Assembly: GCA_963781595.1 (NCBI GenBank)
Contig: CAWAGG010000006.1
Location: forward strand, 2,728,001 to 2,792,000
From: JBEDUK01 sp963781595
GTDB lineage: Bacteria > Actinomycetota > UBA4738
Direction: 5' to 3'
Length of the DNA: 64,000 nucleotides
Position 1 is the stretch's first letter, and each line of letters opens with the position of its first letter. Positions 43,224 to 51,702 of this stretch are shown here, one piece after another. The position numbers and the translations under genes are program-made. The notes beneath the pieces are model-generated. The model saw only the letters and a program-made list of their open reading frames with translations. It did not search any database and was not told where the DNA came from.

Positions 43224-43964
43224 CTATCCATCGGGCCCGGGCCGAAGGTGCACGACCTCGCCGAACGTCACCGTGCGGAGGCCCGCGGCCGTGGCGACGA
43301 TCAGCTCGCCGGCGGGCCCGATGGCCGTCGCCGTCCCCTCCACCGACCCGCCGTCGGACGTCGCGGCCCGCACGGTCCGGCCGAGCGTCTCGCACACCCC
43401 TCGGTAGCGATCGAGGAGGTCGGCCCGGAACCCCGGGTCCTCCGCCCGGTACAGATCGCGCAGGCCGCGCAGGTAGGCGGTGAGCAGGCCCGAGAGATCG
43501 GACCGACCCCCGCTGAGCGCCACGCTCGTGGCGCGGTGGCGGGCCTCGCCGGGGAGCTCGTCGGACGTCTGCAGGACGTTCACCCCGACCCCGACGACGA
43601 TGCAGAGCACCCGGCCGCGCTCGACCCGCGCCTCGGCCAGGACCCCTCCGAGCTTCCGTTCGCCGACGATGAGGTCGTTCGGCCACTTGCACCCCGCGGC
43701 GACCTGACACGCGGACCGGAGCGCGTCGACCATCGCGACGGCGCCCGCGAGCGACGCGATCGGCGCGAGCGACGCGGAGACCGCCGGCCGCAGCAGGACC
43801 GAAACCAGGAGCGACGTACCCGGCGGTGCGGTCCACGCGCGTTCGAGCCGGCCCCGTCCCGCCTGCTGATGCCCCGCGACCAGCACCGTCCACTCGGGCG
43901 CGCCAGCGCGAGCCAGCTCGAGGACGTCGGAGTTCGTCGAGCCCGTCACGGGGACGAACCGCAC
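43224..43964 (-). CDS. birA: biotin-[acetyl-CoA-carboxylase] ligase
   Basis: Attaches biotin to the lysine of biotin carboxyl carrier proteins. The 246-residue protein has the ligase motifs STNSDVLELA, AGHQQAGRGRLERAW (the GRGRxxR biotinyl-AMP loop) and KWPNDLIVGERKLGGVLAEA, and a small C-terminal beta domain. It lacks the N-terminal HTH, so it is not a repressor. The GTG at 43964 is a tentative start; upstream in-frame codons exist. It diverges from the biotin carboxylase-BCCP gene 122 bp away, its obvious substrate. Confidence 0.93.
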   Translation of the reverse strand: MRFVPVTGSTNSDVLELARAGAPEWTVLVAGHQQAGRGRLERAWTAPPGTSLLVSVLLRPAVSASLAPIASLAGAVAMVDALRSACQVAAGCKWPNDLIVGERKLGGVLAEARVERGRVLCIVVGVGVNVLQTSDELPGEARHRATSVALSGGRSDLSGLLTAYLRGLRDLYRAEDPGFRADLLDRYRGVCETLGRTVRAATSDGGSVEGTATAIGPAGELIVATAAGLRTVTFGEVVHLRPGPDG

Positions 43965-44086
43965 CAGGCCCGGACCCGCCAGCCCGGCGGCGCGCGCTGC
44001 GGCGGCGACGGTATGCTCCGTGAGCGTCGGGAAGCCCTCCCTTCCGGGCGCACGACCTGACCGGACACCGAACGAATGGCCGAAGG

Positions 44087-45832
44087 ATGATGGCAGCTTC
44101 CCAACCGCGCATCCTGATCGCGAACCGGGGCGAGATCGCGGTCCGGGTCATGCGCACCTGCCGCGAGATGGGCATCGCCACCGTCGCGGTGTATTCCGAC
44201 GCCGACCGCTCGTCGCTGCACGTGGACATGGCCGACGACGCGTTCCGGCTCGGCCCGGCCAGCCCGGCCGAGTCCTACCTCAGCGTGCCGAAGATCCTCG
44301 AGGCGGCCTCGCGTTCCGGGGCGACCGCGATCCACCCGGGCTATGGGTTCCTCGCCGAGAGCGCCGCGTTCTCGCAGGCCGTGGAGGACGCCGGCCTGAC
44401 GTTCATCGGGCCGCCGGCCGAGGCGATGGCGACGCTCGGTGACAAGATGGCGGCGCGGCGGGCCGCGCACGATGCCGGCGCGCCGATCACGCCGGGCACG
44501 CTCGACCCCGTCTCGGCGGAGGAGGCGCTGCAGGAAGCCGAGCGCGTCGGGTACCCGCTGCTCGTGAAGGCGGCCTTCGGCGGCGGAGGCAAGGGGATGC
44601 GCCTCGTCGAGGGCCCCGACGAGCTCGAGGAGGCCGTGACGCGCGCGGCCCGAGAGGCCCAGGCCTACTTCGGCAGGCCCGAGGTGTACCTCGAGCGCTA
44701 CGTCGCGTCGGCGCACCATGTCGAGGCCCAGGTCCTGGCCGACGCGCACGGCAACGTGTCGTTCTTCGGCGAACGCGACTGTTCGTTGCAGCGCCGCAAC
44801 CAGAAGCTCGTCGAGGAGAGCCCCTCCCCCGTCGTCGACGCGGAGCTCCGCTCGCGGATCGGCGAGGCGGCGGTCGCGATCGCGAAGGCCGCCGGGTACC
44901 GCAACGCGGGCACGGTCGAGTTCCTGCTTGCGGACGACGGTTCGCTGTACTTCATGGAGGTCAACGCGCGGCTCCAGGTCGAACATCCGGTCACCGAGAT
45001 GGTGACGGGCCACGACCTCGTGAAGCTGCAGATCCTCGCGGCGCTCGGTGAGCGGATCGACCTGACGCCGGAGATCCGGGGGCACGCGATCGAGTGCCGG
45101 TTGAACGCCGAGGACCCGGCCCACGACTTCCTCCCCGGGCCGGGGACCGTGACGCGGTTCGAGCCGCCGGGAGGTCCCTTCGTCCGCCTGGACGCCGGTA
45201 TCGCCGAGGGGCGCGCGGTGGTGGGCAACTACGACTCGCTGTTCGGCAAGCTGATCTGCTGGGGCGAGGACCGCGAAGCGGCCCGCCGGCGCACGCTCCG
45301 GGCGCTCGGCGAGATGCGCGTCGAGGGGATCCCGACGACGGCGCCGTTCCACCAGTGGGTGCTCGAGACCCCGGAGTTCGTGGAGGGCCGCCACACCACG
45401 AGGTTCGTCGAAGCAGCGCTCGCGGACGGCCGGTTCGCCCCGCCCGGCGAGCCCACTCCCGTCGCGAAGGGCGGCACCCCGGTCGCCGGCGACGGCGCGA
45501 CGCCGTTCCACATCTCGGTCGAGGTCGACGGCCGCCGGGTCCCCGTGCTCCTCTGGGGGGTCGAGCTGCCGCACGCGCCGAAGCCGCCGGCATCCGCGAC
45601 GAGCCTGGGCGGCGGGGACGGGGACACGATCACGGCGCCGATGCAAGGCACGATCCTGCAGGTCATGGTCGAGACCGGCCAGCAGGTCGGCGCGGGCGAC
45701 GTGATCTGCATCCTCGAGGCGATGAAGATGGAGAACCACATCGCCGCGGCTCGCGACGGCGTCGTCCGCGACGTCGCGGTCTCGAAGGGCGACGTCGTGC
45801 AGTCCGGCGCCACGCTGGTGTCCTTCGAGTGA
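44087..45832 (+). CDS. acyl-CoA carboxylase alpha chain (biotin carboxylase-BCCP)
   Basis: ATP-dependent biotin carboxylase fused to the biotin carrier, partner of the carboxyltransferase beta chain. The 581-residue protein has RILIANRGEIAVRVMRTCRE, HPGYGFLAESA, the ATP-grasp loop KAAFGGGGKGMRLV, EVNARLQVEHPVTEMVTGHDLV and a C-terminal biotinyl domain with ILEAMKMENHI, K547, 34 residues from the end. This compact layout is the actinobacterial AccA/PccA type. Either of the two adjacent ATGs (44087 or 44090) may be used. A TATGCT box in the divergent gap with birA may be its -10. It is far from pccB but no other alpha chain is here. Confidence 0.94.
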   Translation: MMAASQPRILIANRGEIAVRVMRTCREMGIATVAVYSDADRSSLHVDMADDAFRLGPASPAESYLSVPKILEAASRSGATAIHPGYGFLAESAAFSQAVEDAGLTFIGPPAEAMATLGDKMAARRAAHDAGAPITPGTLDPVSAEEALQEAERVGYPLLVKAAFGGGGKGMRLVEGPDELEEAVTRAAREAQAYFGRPEVYLERYVASAHHVEAQVLADAHGNVSFFGERDCSLQRRNQKLVEESPSPVVDAELRSRIGEAAVAIAKAAGYRNAGTVEFLLADDGSLYFMEVNARLQVEHPVTEMVTGHDLVKLQILAALGERIDLTPEIRGHAIECRLNAEDPAHDFLPGPGTVTRFEPPGGPFVRLDAGIAEGRAVVGNYDSLFGKLICWGEDREAARRRTLRALGEMRVEGIPTTAPFHQWVLETPEFVEGRHTTRFVEAALADGRFAPPGEPTPVAKGGTPVAGDGATPFHISVEVDGRRVPVLLWGVELPHAPKPPASATSLGGGDGDTITAPMQGTILQVMVETGQQVGAGDVICILEAMKMENHIAAARDGVVRDVAVSKGDVVQSGATLVSFE

Positions 45833-46602
45833 CGGCCGCGACACCGGGACGCGCGGGACCAACCACTCCAGCGAACGGTCGGATCGACGCAGTGACGTTC
45901 GACTTCTGGCAGACCCTGATGAGCGAGTCCGCCGGGCACCTGAGCGGCCTGCGGCGGACGGCATGGGCGGCGCTCCTCGCCGAGGCCGGATTCGATGTCC
46001 CGGACGACGCGCTGCGGGCCGCGTTCGACCGGTCGTGGGGCCGGTACGAGACGAACTGGATCGCCGGGCGTCAGTACCGGGCCGAGGACGCGGCGCAGGA
46101 CGTGCTCCGTGACCTGAACCTGGATCTTCCGGCGCCGACGCGCCGTGCGCTGATCGACGCGATGGTGGGCGCCGGGCGCGACGCCGACCTCCGGCCGGCG
46201 CCGGGGATCGAGGGCGCGCTCCGCCGGCTGAAGGGCAACGGGATCCGGATCGGCATCGTCTGCGACGTTGGCATGACGGGCTCGCCGATCCTCCTGGCGC
46301 AGCTCGAACACCATGGAATCCTGCCGCTGTTCGACCACTGGTCGTTCTCCGACGTGGTCGGGTGCTACAAGCCGGACCCGCGGATCTTCGAACACGCCCT
46401 CGCCGGCCTCGGCGGTGTCGACCCCCACCGGGTCGTGCATGTCGGAGACCGGCTGCGCACCGACGTCGCCGGCGCTCACGGGATGGGGATGACGGCCGTC
46501 CGCTACACGGGCCTGTTCGACGATCCGGCCGAGGACATCCCCGAGGCCGACCACGTCATCGCGCGGCACGACGAGCTGGCAGGCGCGCTCGGGCTCGCGT
46601 AG
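45829..46602 (+). CDS. HAD-superfamily hydrolase
   Basis: A haloacid dehalogenase-type hydrolase of 257 residues. Motif I is VTFDFWQTL, motif III GCYKPDPRIF and motif IV VVHVGDRLRTDVAGAHGMG, with a helical cap between (WAALLAEAGFDVPDDALRAA). The motif I DFWQTL variant occurs in HAD enzymes of the epoxide-hydrolase N-terminal/YjjG-like branch. The start GTG overlaps the biotin carboxylase stop (GTGA), so it is cotranslated. Substrate unknown. Confidence 0.87.
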   Translation: MTAATPGRAGPTTPANGRIDAVTFDFWQTLMSESAGHLSGLRRTAWAALLAEAGFDVPDDALRAAFDRSWGRYETNWIAGRQYRAEDAAQDVLRDLNLDLPAPTRRALIDAMVGAGRDADLRPAPGIEGALRRLKGNGIRIGIVCDVGMTGSPILLAQLEHHGILPLFDHWSFSDVVGCYKPDPRIFEHALAGLGGVDPHRVVHVGDRLRTDVAGAHGMGMTAVRYTGLFDDPAEDIPEADHVIARHDELAGALGLA

Positions 46603-46650
46603 CGTGGGACCGCCGAGAACCGTGCGGATGGACGTGGCACGATACGGGCC

Positions 46651-47751
46651 GTGACGACGAGCGGAACCGCCCAAGGACCCTCGGTCGGCCAGGCGGGGAA
46701 GCCCCGCGGGCACCGCTGGATGCGCATGAAGCGCCGCTTCGAGCTCCTGGTCGGGAGCCCGGCGCTCGCGATCGCGATCATGCTCGTGGCGGGTTTGATC
46801 GTGATCTGCGGGCTGACGCTCTTCATCGCCGAACGCGCTAACCCGTACATGGACCACCTCAGGTCGGCGTTCGGTTGGGTCTTCATCACGTTGCTCAGCG
46901 ATGAGCCCTGGCACCCGACCACCCCGCTCGGCCAGGGCACGTACTACACGATCGAGATCCTCAAGCCGATCTCGATCGGCCTTATCATCGCTGCCCTGAC
47001 GACGAAGATCGTCCAGGTGCTGACCAGCAAGGGATGGGGACGGGGGAGGGTCAGGCTGAAGGACCACATCGTGATCTGCGGCTGGAGCGGCAAGGGGAAC
47101 GAGATCATCTCCGAGCTCCGCAAGCGGGGCGACGCCGAGAGCAAGCGGCCCGCCGTGATCCTCGCCGTGCTCGACGCGAACCCCACCAAGGACCCGTTGA
47201 CGCAGTTCGTCCACGGCGATCCCACCAGGGTCACGGACCTCAAGCGCGCCTCGATCGAGACGGCGCGGACCGCGATCATCCTCACGGACAACTCCTACCC
47301 GGACATCGACGCCGAGGACATGGATTCGCGCACGCTGCTCACGGTGCTCGCGATCGAGAAGCTCGCGCCGTCCGTCTACACGTGCGTCGAGGTGATCCGC
47401 GCGGAGAACCTCGAGCACTTCGCGAACACGGACGCGGACGAGATCGTGATCAGCGCGAAGCTGACCGGGGCGCTCCTCGCCCACTCGGCGGCGACGCCGG
47501 GCTTGTCCAAGGTCGTGGGCGAGCTGCTGACGTTCCCGAGCGGCAACGAGTTCTACTGGATCGCGGTTCCAACCTCGCTGGTCGGGCGGAAGTTCGGCGA
47601 CGTGCTGATCGATCTGAAGCACCGGCTGAACTGCCTGCCGGTGGCGCTGGAGGCCATCGGTGATGGCGTGAGGACGAACCCGTCGACCGAAACGGTGCTG
47701 CAGGACGGGGACCGCCTCCTGGTGATCGCGGAGACGTTCCCGAGCCTGTAG
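46651..47751 (+). CDS. channel-like membrane protein with RCK/TrkA-N NAD-binding domain, atypical pore
   Basis: A 366-residue protein built like a two-TM bacterial ion channel: helix 1 at about 36-60 (SPALAIAIMLVAGLIVICGL), a pore-like loop at 73-94, helix 2 at about 100-124 (KPISIGLIIAALTTKIVQVL) and a cytoplasmic Rossmann RCK domain from 138 (HIVICGWSGKGNEIISEL). The pore loop reads FITLLSDEPWHPTTPLGQG where potassium channels have TVGYGD, so the selectivity filter is absent. The ion is unknown, or the protein may be a ligand-gated regulator. It resembles CASTOR/POLLUX-like proteins in layout, which I state only as a possibility. GTG start at 46651 with a weak CACGAT box 7 nt before it. Confidence 0.75.
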   Translation: MTTSGTAQGPSVGQAGKPRGHRWMRMKRRFELLVGSPALAIAIMLVAGLIVICGLTLFIAERANPYMDHLRSAFGWVFITLLSDEPWHPTTPLGQGTYYTIEILKPISIGLIIAALTTKIVQVLTSKGWGRGRVRLKDHIVICGWSGKGNEIISELRKRGDAESKRPAVILAVLDANPTKDPLTQFVHGDPTRVTDLKRASIETARTAIILTDNSYPDIDAEDMDSRTLLTVLAIEKLAPSVYTCVEVIRAENLEHFANTDADEIVISAKLTGALLAHSAATPGLSKVVGELLTFPSGNEFYWIAVPTSLVGRKFGDVLIDLKHRLNCLPVALEAIGDGVRTNPSTETVLQDGDRLLVIAETFPSL

Positions 47752-47764
47752 CCGCCGGTTCCGC

Positions 47765-48475
47765 CTACGTCTGCGTCAGCTTCGTCTTCGGCGGAGGGCT
47801 CCCCCAACCCTCGCGTCCGGTGATCGCGACGCCTCCCGAGTGGATGCCGTAGTTCCGGTTCACCATCACGAGGATCGCCGTGAGGGGTTCGATCACCCTC
47901 GCCATCGCCAGGGGGCCGGCGTCGACCCATCGCAGGACCGGGATCAGCTCGACGAGGCGGCCGACGGCGGCCTTCGCCTCGGCGTCTGCGCCGCACACGA
48001 GGACGTCACCGGTCAGGGAGTGGTCCAGGTCCTGCAGCGAGTCGCCGGAGACCGTCTGGAACGCCGAGACCATCCGGACCGGGTCCGGCACGAGCGCCTT
48101 CGCCTGCTCGGCCGCGGACCCTTGCCACGGCGTGATCACCTGCCACGGCCGCCCCCCGACCGCCGTCGCGAGGGGCGACGTGCAGTCGCAGACGACCGCG
48201 TTCGGCCGGAAGGCGCCCGCGATCGACCGGTAGGTGTCGGCCTGCCCGGCGAACGGCACCGTGACGAACACGACGTCGGAGAGCGACACGGCGTCGGGGT
48301 TCGCCATGCCGCGGACTGAGGCGCCCTCGCCGAGGATCCCGTTCGCGTTCGCCGCCGCCGTCTCGCCCTTCTCTTGCAAGCGCGACCCGATGACGACGTC
48401 CTCACCGGCCTTCGCGAGGCGGAGCGCTAGGCCGAACCCCTCGTCGCCGGTGCCTCCCACGATCGTGATGCTCAT
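47765..48475 (-). CDS. npdG: NADPH-dependent F420 reductase
   Basis: Transfers hydride between NADPH and coenzyme F420. The 236-residue protein has the Fno/NpdG N-terminal loop ITIVGGTGDEGFGLALRLA, VIGSRLQEKGE, VFVTVPFAGQ, and the later DCTSPL and IEPLTAILVMVNRNYG blocks. Length is normal. The ATG at 48475 is chosen over GTG 48484 because GGAAGG lies a better distance upstream. A TATCCT box (48534-48529) may drive it. Its presence implies that the organism makes F420, supporting an actinobacterial origin; no F420 biosynthesis genes are here. Confidence 0.9.
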   Translation of the reverse strand: MSITIVGGTGDEGFGLALRLAKAGEDVVIGSRLQEKGETAAANANGILGEGASVRGMANPDAVSLSDVVFVTVPFAGQADTYRSIAGAFRPNAVVCDCTSPLATAVGGRPWQVITPWQGSAAEQAKALVPDPVRMVSAFQTVSGDSLQDLDHSLTGDVLVCGADAEAKAAVGRLVELIPVLRWVDAGPLAMARVIEPLTAILVMVNRNYGIHSGGVAITGREGWGSPPPKTKLTQT

Positions 48476-48568
48476 CTCGCTCACGTCCTTCCGCTCGCGC
48501 GCCGCTGCCGAGGGAACCGGCCGGCGCGAGGATATCGGCGTGGATGGCGACCGGCAGGCCGAACCCGG

Positions 48569-50179
48569 CTACCGGGACGGCTCGTAGACGCCGAACACGG
48601 CACGGAGCGCGTCGCTCACCTCACCGAGCGTCGCCCGCGCGGCCAGCGCGTCACGCATCGGGTAGAGCAGGTTCCCCTCGCCTCGCGCGGTCTCGGTCAC
48701 GGCGGCCAGCGCATGCTCGACAGCACCCTGGTCCCGCGCGGCCCGCAGCGCCTTCACGCGTTCGATCTGCGCGGTGACCTCGGCCTCGTCGATGTGCTGC
48801 GTCTCGGGCGGCTCCTCCTCGGCGTCCACGTAGGCGTTGACCCCGACGATCGCGCGCGAGCCCTCCTCGATCCGGCGCTGGATCCTGTACGCGGACTCCG
48901 CGATCTCGTCCTGGACCCATCCCGCCTCGATCGCGGCGACGGCCCCGCCCATCCCGTCGATCTTCTCGATCAGCTCCCACGCGCGCGTCTCGACCTCGTT
49001 CGTCATCGCTTCGACGAAGTACGAGCCGGCCAGCGGGTCGACCGTGTCCACCACGCCGGTCTCGGACGCCAGGACCTGCTGGGTCCGCAGCGCGACCTTC
49101 ACCGCGTGCTCGGTGGGCAGCGCGAGGGCCTCGTCGAACGAGTTCGTGTGCAGCGACTGCGTCCCGCCCAGGACCGCGGACAGCGCCTCGTACGCGGTCC
49201 GCACGATGTTGTTCTCGGGCTGCTGCGCGGTCAGCGTCGCCCCGCCCGTCTGCGTGTGGAACCGGAGCATCAGCGACCGTGGATCCGAAGCGCCGAAGCG
49301 CTCCCCCATGATCCGCGACCACATCCGACGCGCCGCGCGGAACTTCGCGACCTCCTCGAAGAGGTTCATGTGACAGGCGAAGAAGAACGACAGCCGCGGG
49401 CCGAACTCGTCGATCCCGAGCCCCGCGTCCAGCGCGGCCTGCACGTACGCGATCGCGTCGGCGAGCGTGAACGCGACCTCCTGGACGGCCGTGCACCCTG
49501 CCTCGCGCATGTGGTACCCGCTGATCGAGATCGTGTTCCACTTCGGGATCCGCTCGCGGCAGTACGCGAACAGGTCGGTGATCAGGCGCATCGAGGGCTT
49601 CGGCGGGTAGATGTAGGTCCCGCGCGCCGCGTATTCCTTCAGCAGGTCGTTCTGGACGGTTCCGCCCAGCGCGGCCGTGGGGACGCCCTGCTCCTCGGCG
49701 ACCAGCTCGTACATCAGCAGGAGGATCGGCGCCGTCGCGTTGATCGTCATCGACGTCGTCACGCGGTCGAGCGGGATCGCGTCGAACAGCACCCGCAGGT
49801 CGTCCACCGAGTCGATCGCGACGCCGGTCTTGCCGACCTCGCCCTCGGCCCGCGGATGGTCGCTGTCGTAGCCCATCTGCGTGGGCAGGTCGAACGCCAC
49901 CGAGAGACCCGTCTGTCCCTGGTCGAGCAGGTAGCGGAACCGTTCGTTCGTCTCCCGCGCGGTCCCCATCCCCGCGTACTGGCGCATCGTCCACACGCGC
50001 CCGCGATACATCGACGCGTAGACGCCGCGCGTGAACGGCGGCACGCCGGGCTCACCCACGTCACGTGCAGCGTCGAACCCCTCGAGGTCCTCCGAGCCGT
50101 AGCGTCGACGGACCTCGATCCCTGCGTCGGTCCACCGCCGGCCGTCCGCCGCGGACGCCTCGGAAACGTCGTCTGCCAT
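48569..50179 (-). CDS. methylmalonyl-CoA mutase large (catalytic) subunit
   Basis: B12-dependent mutase barrel that interconverts methylmalonyl-CoA and succinyl-CoA. The 536-residue protein carries WTMRQYAGMGTARETN with the MCM-type Tyr in RQYAG, GQTGLSVAFDLPTQMGYDSD, TTSMTINATAPILLLMYEL, WNTISISGYHMREAGC and a C-terminal GSRAIVGVNAYVD. The Tyr argues against isobutyryl-CoA (Phe) or 2-hydroxyisobutyryl-CoA (Ile) mutase. It ends before any cobalamin domain, so it needs a separate B12-binding subunit, which is not in the window. A TAGGCT box lies 9 nt before the ATG. It feeds succinyl-CoA to the TCA cycle genes just downstream. Confidence 0.91.
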   Translation of the reverse strand: MADDVSEASAADGRRWTDAGIEVRRRYGSEDLEGFDAARDVGEPGVPPFTRGVYASMYRGRVWTMRQYAGMGTARETNERFRYLLDQGQTGLSVAFDLPTQMGYDSDHPRAEGEVGKTGVAIDSVDDLRVLFDAIPLDRVTTSMTINATAPILLLMYELVAEEQGVPTAALGGTVQNDLLKEYAARGTYIYPPKPSMRLITDLFAYCRERIPKWNTISISGYHMREAGCTAVQEVAFTLADAIAYVQAALDAGLGIDEFGPRLSFFFACHMNLFEEVAKFRAARRMWSRIMGERFGASDPRSLMLRFHTQTGGATLTAQQPENNIVRTAYEALSAVLGGTQSLHTNSFDEALALPTEHAVKVALRTQQVLASETGVVDTVDPLAGSYFVEAMTNEVETRAWELIEKIDGMGGAVAAIEAGWVQDEIAESAYRIQRRIEEGSRAIVGVNAYVDAEEEPPETQHIDEAEVTAQIERVKALRAARDQGAVEHALAAVTETARGEGNLLYPMRDALAARATLGEVSDALRAVFGVYEPSR

Positions 50180-50351
50180 CGCCGGCCAAGCCTACCTCCG
50201 AGCGGTGGCCGCGACCGGCGCATCTCGGGGTCGTCCGACCCCGGCGTCGCGGGGCGAACGGCTCATCGCGCGCCGGAGCCGCCCCGCTACGTTCGCGATG
50301 GATGGCTCGCGTGCCCCGCGCATGCGATCGAGCGACGAGGAGGTGTCGGTG

Positions 50352-50765
50352 ATGTTCGAGAAGGTGCTCCTGGCGATCGACGGATCGGAGGAGTCGAAGC
50401 GGGCGGTCGAAACGACCTCCGAGCTCGCGACCACGATGGGGTCCGAGGTGCTCGTGTATCACGTGATGGAGCGAGAGGTGAACCAGGGCGGGATCTTCGA
50501 CATGGAGCCCCAGGAGGTCGCCACACAGCTCGTCGACGAGGCGGTCGGGAACCTCACGGACGCCGGCGTGAACGCGAGCGGTGAGGTGAACCGCGGGATC
50601 TATGGCCGCGCCGCGAAGGAGATCCTCGACAAGGCGGAGGCGTTCGACGCCGACCTGATCGTGATGGGGTCCCGCGGCCTGACCGACCTGACCAGCGTGC
50701 TCGTCGGCAGCGTGACGCACAAGGTCCTGCACCTCACGCAGCGCCCGGTGCTGGTCATCCGGTAG
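50352..50765 (+). CDS. universal stress protein
   Basis: A 137-residue UspA-fold protein starting MFEKVLLAIDGSEESKRAVE, with the ATP-binding ending GSRGLTDLTSVLVGSVTHKVLHL (G-2x-G-9x-G-S/T pattern) and RPVLVIR. It probably senses or buffers nucleotide/stress states. ATG 50352 is chosen because GAGGAGGT (50335-50342) is at 9 nt; upstream in-frame ATGs at 50298 and beyond lack conserved sequence. It diverges from the mutase gene. Confidence 0.9.
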   Translation: MFEKVLLAIDGSEESKRAVETTSELATTMGSEVLVYHVMEREVNQGGIFDMEPQEVATQLVDEAVGNLTDAGVNASGEVNRGIYGRAAKEILDKAEAFDADLIVMGSRGLTDLTSVLVGSVTHKVLHLTQRPVLVIR

Positions 50766-50799
50766 CCGGCCTGGCGGCCGGAGGGGAGCCGAACGGCTC
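50766..50799 (+). terminator. two hairpins after the universal stress gene
   Basis: CCGGCC-TGGC-GGCCGG (50766-50781) and GAGCCG-AA-CGGCTC (50786-50799) are adjacent stem-loops just after the stop. No T-run follows. They separate the stress gene from the succinate dehydrogenase promoter. Confidence 0.5.
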
Positions 50800-50815
50800 G
50801 GCGGAGCGCGCCTGC

Positions 50816-50821
50816 TAGACT
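50816..50821 (+). promoter_or_regulatory. -10 box of the succinate dehydrogenase gene cluster
   Basis: TAGACT at 50816-50821 gives a predicted leader of about 90 nt to the ATG at 50920. I see no convincing -35 at 16-18 bases. Confidence 0.45.
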
Positions 50822-50919
50822 GCCGCCGCTCCGGCGACCCGGGGCGAGGTCGGCGCGGGGTTCCGCCGCGGGTGGTCGACGGTAGCCGGTCGCATCCGGC
50901 GAGGAGGCACGCTCGAAGG

Positions 50920-51702
50920 ATGGCCACCAGGACGGCTGGCGGACGGGCGACGGTCGGGGCTCGGACGCTGCGGAGGGACCGCTGGTGGGCCCAGCCCGCG
51001 ACGAGCTTCGTGGTGCTGCTCGGCTTCATCGTGTATTCCACGTGGGCCGCGTTCCAGAACGCGAACTACTACGCAGACCCGTACATCTCGCCGTTCTACT
51101 CGCCGTGCCTCGCGGACGTCTGCGCGAAGTCCGGTGCTCCTCACCTCAGCTGGGTCGGCTCGTGGTGGACGATCTCGCCCGCGATCCTCATCCTCGTCGT
51201 TCCGCTCGGGTTCCGGCTGACCTGTTACTACTACCGGCGGACGTACTACCGGTCGTTCTGGCTGTCACCGCCAGCGTGCGCGGTCGCCGAGCCACGGGCG
51301 CGATACACCGGTGAGACGCGGTTCCCCCTGATCCTGCAGAACTCCCACCGCTACTTCCTCTACCTGGCACTCGTGTTCAACCTGATCCTGACCTGGGACG
51401 CGATCGTCGCGTTCGACTTCCCGGACGGCTTCGGGATGGGGCTCGGGACCCTCGTGCTGATCGCGAACGCGGCGCTCCTATGGCTGTACAGCCTCTCGTG
51501 CCATTCGTGCCGGCACCTCTGCGGGGGGAGCGTGGACGTCTTCTCGAAGCACCCGATCCGCTATCGGATGTGGCGGCGCCTCAGCCTGCTGAACGCGCGG
51601 CACCCGTGGTTCGCGTGGGCGAGCTTGGTCTGGGTGGCGCTGACCGACCTGTACGTTCGCCTGGTCGCGTCGGGCACGATCCACGACCCGAGGTTCTTCT
51701 GA
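50920..51702 (+). CDS. Sdh1-type succinate dehydrogenase membrane anchor
   Basis: Single large anchor subunit of the actinobacterial Sdh1 complex, holding the flavoprotein and iron-sulfur subunits at the membrane and passing electrons to quinone. The 260-residue protein has about five membrane spans. At the end of the fourth it carries YSLSCHSCRHLCGG (C194, H195, C197, H199, C201). A CxxC/His cluster in this position fits the membrane Rieske-type 2Fe-2S site reported, as I recall, for mycobacterial Sdh1. It lies immediately before sdhA1 with a one-base overlap (TGATG). GAGGAGG lies 12 nt before the ATG. Confidence 0.85.
   Translation: MATRTAGGRATVGARTLRRDRWWAQPATSFVVLLGFIVYSTWAAFQNANYYADPYISPFYSPCLADVCAKSGAPHLSWVGSWWTISPAILILVVPLGFRLTCYYYRRTYYRSFWLSPPACAVAEPRARYTGETRFPLILQNSHRYFLYLALVFNLILTWDAIVAFDFPDGFGMGLGTLVLIANAALLWLYSLSCHSCRHLCGGSVDVFSKHPIRYRMWRRLSLLNARHPWFAWASLVWVALTDLYVRLVASGTIHDPRFF

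Noticed and set aside
46651..47751. Ordinary potassium channel or TrkA
   Set aside because: The helices and RCK domain fit, but the selectivity-filter sequence is absent, so I left the ion unspecified.
48569..50179. Isobutyryl-CoA or 2-hydroxyisobutyryl-CoA mutase
   Set aside because: The substrate-side residue is Tyr (RQYAG) as in methylmalonyl-CoA mutase, rather than Phe or Ile.
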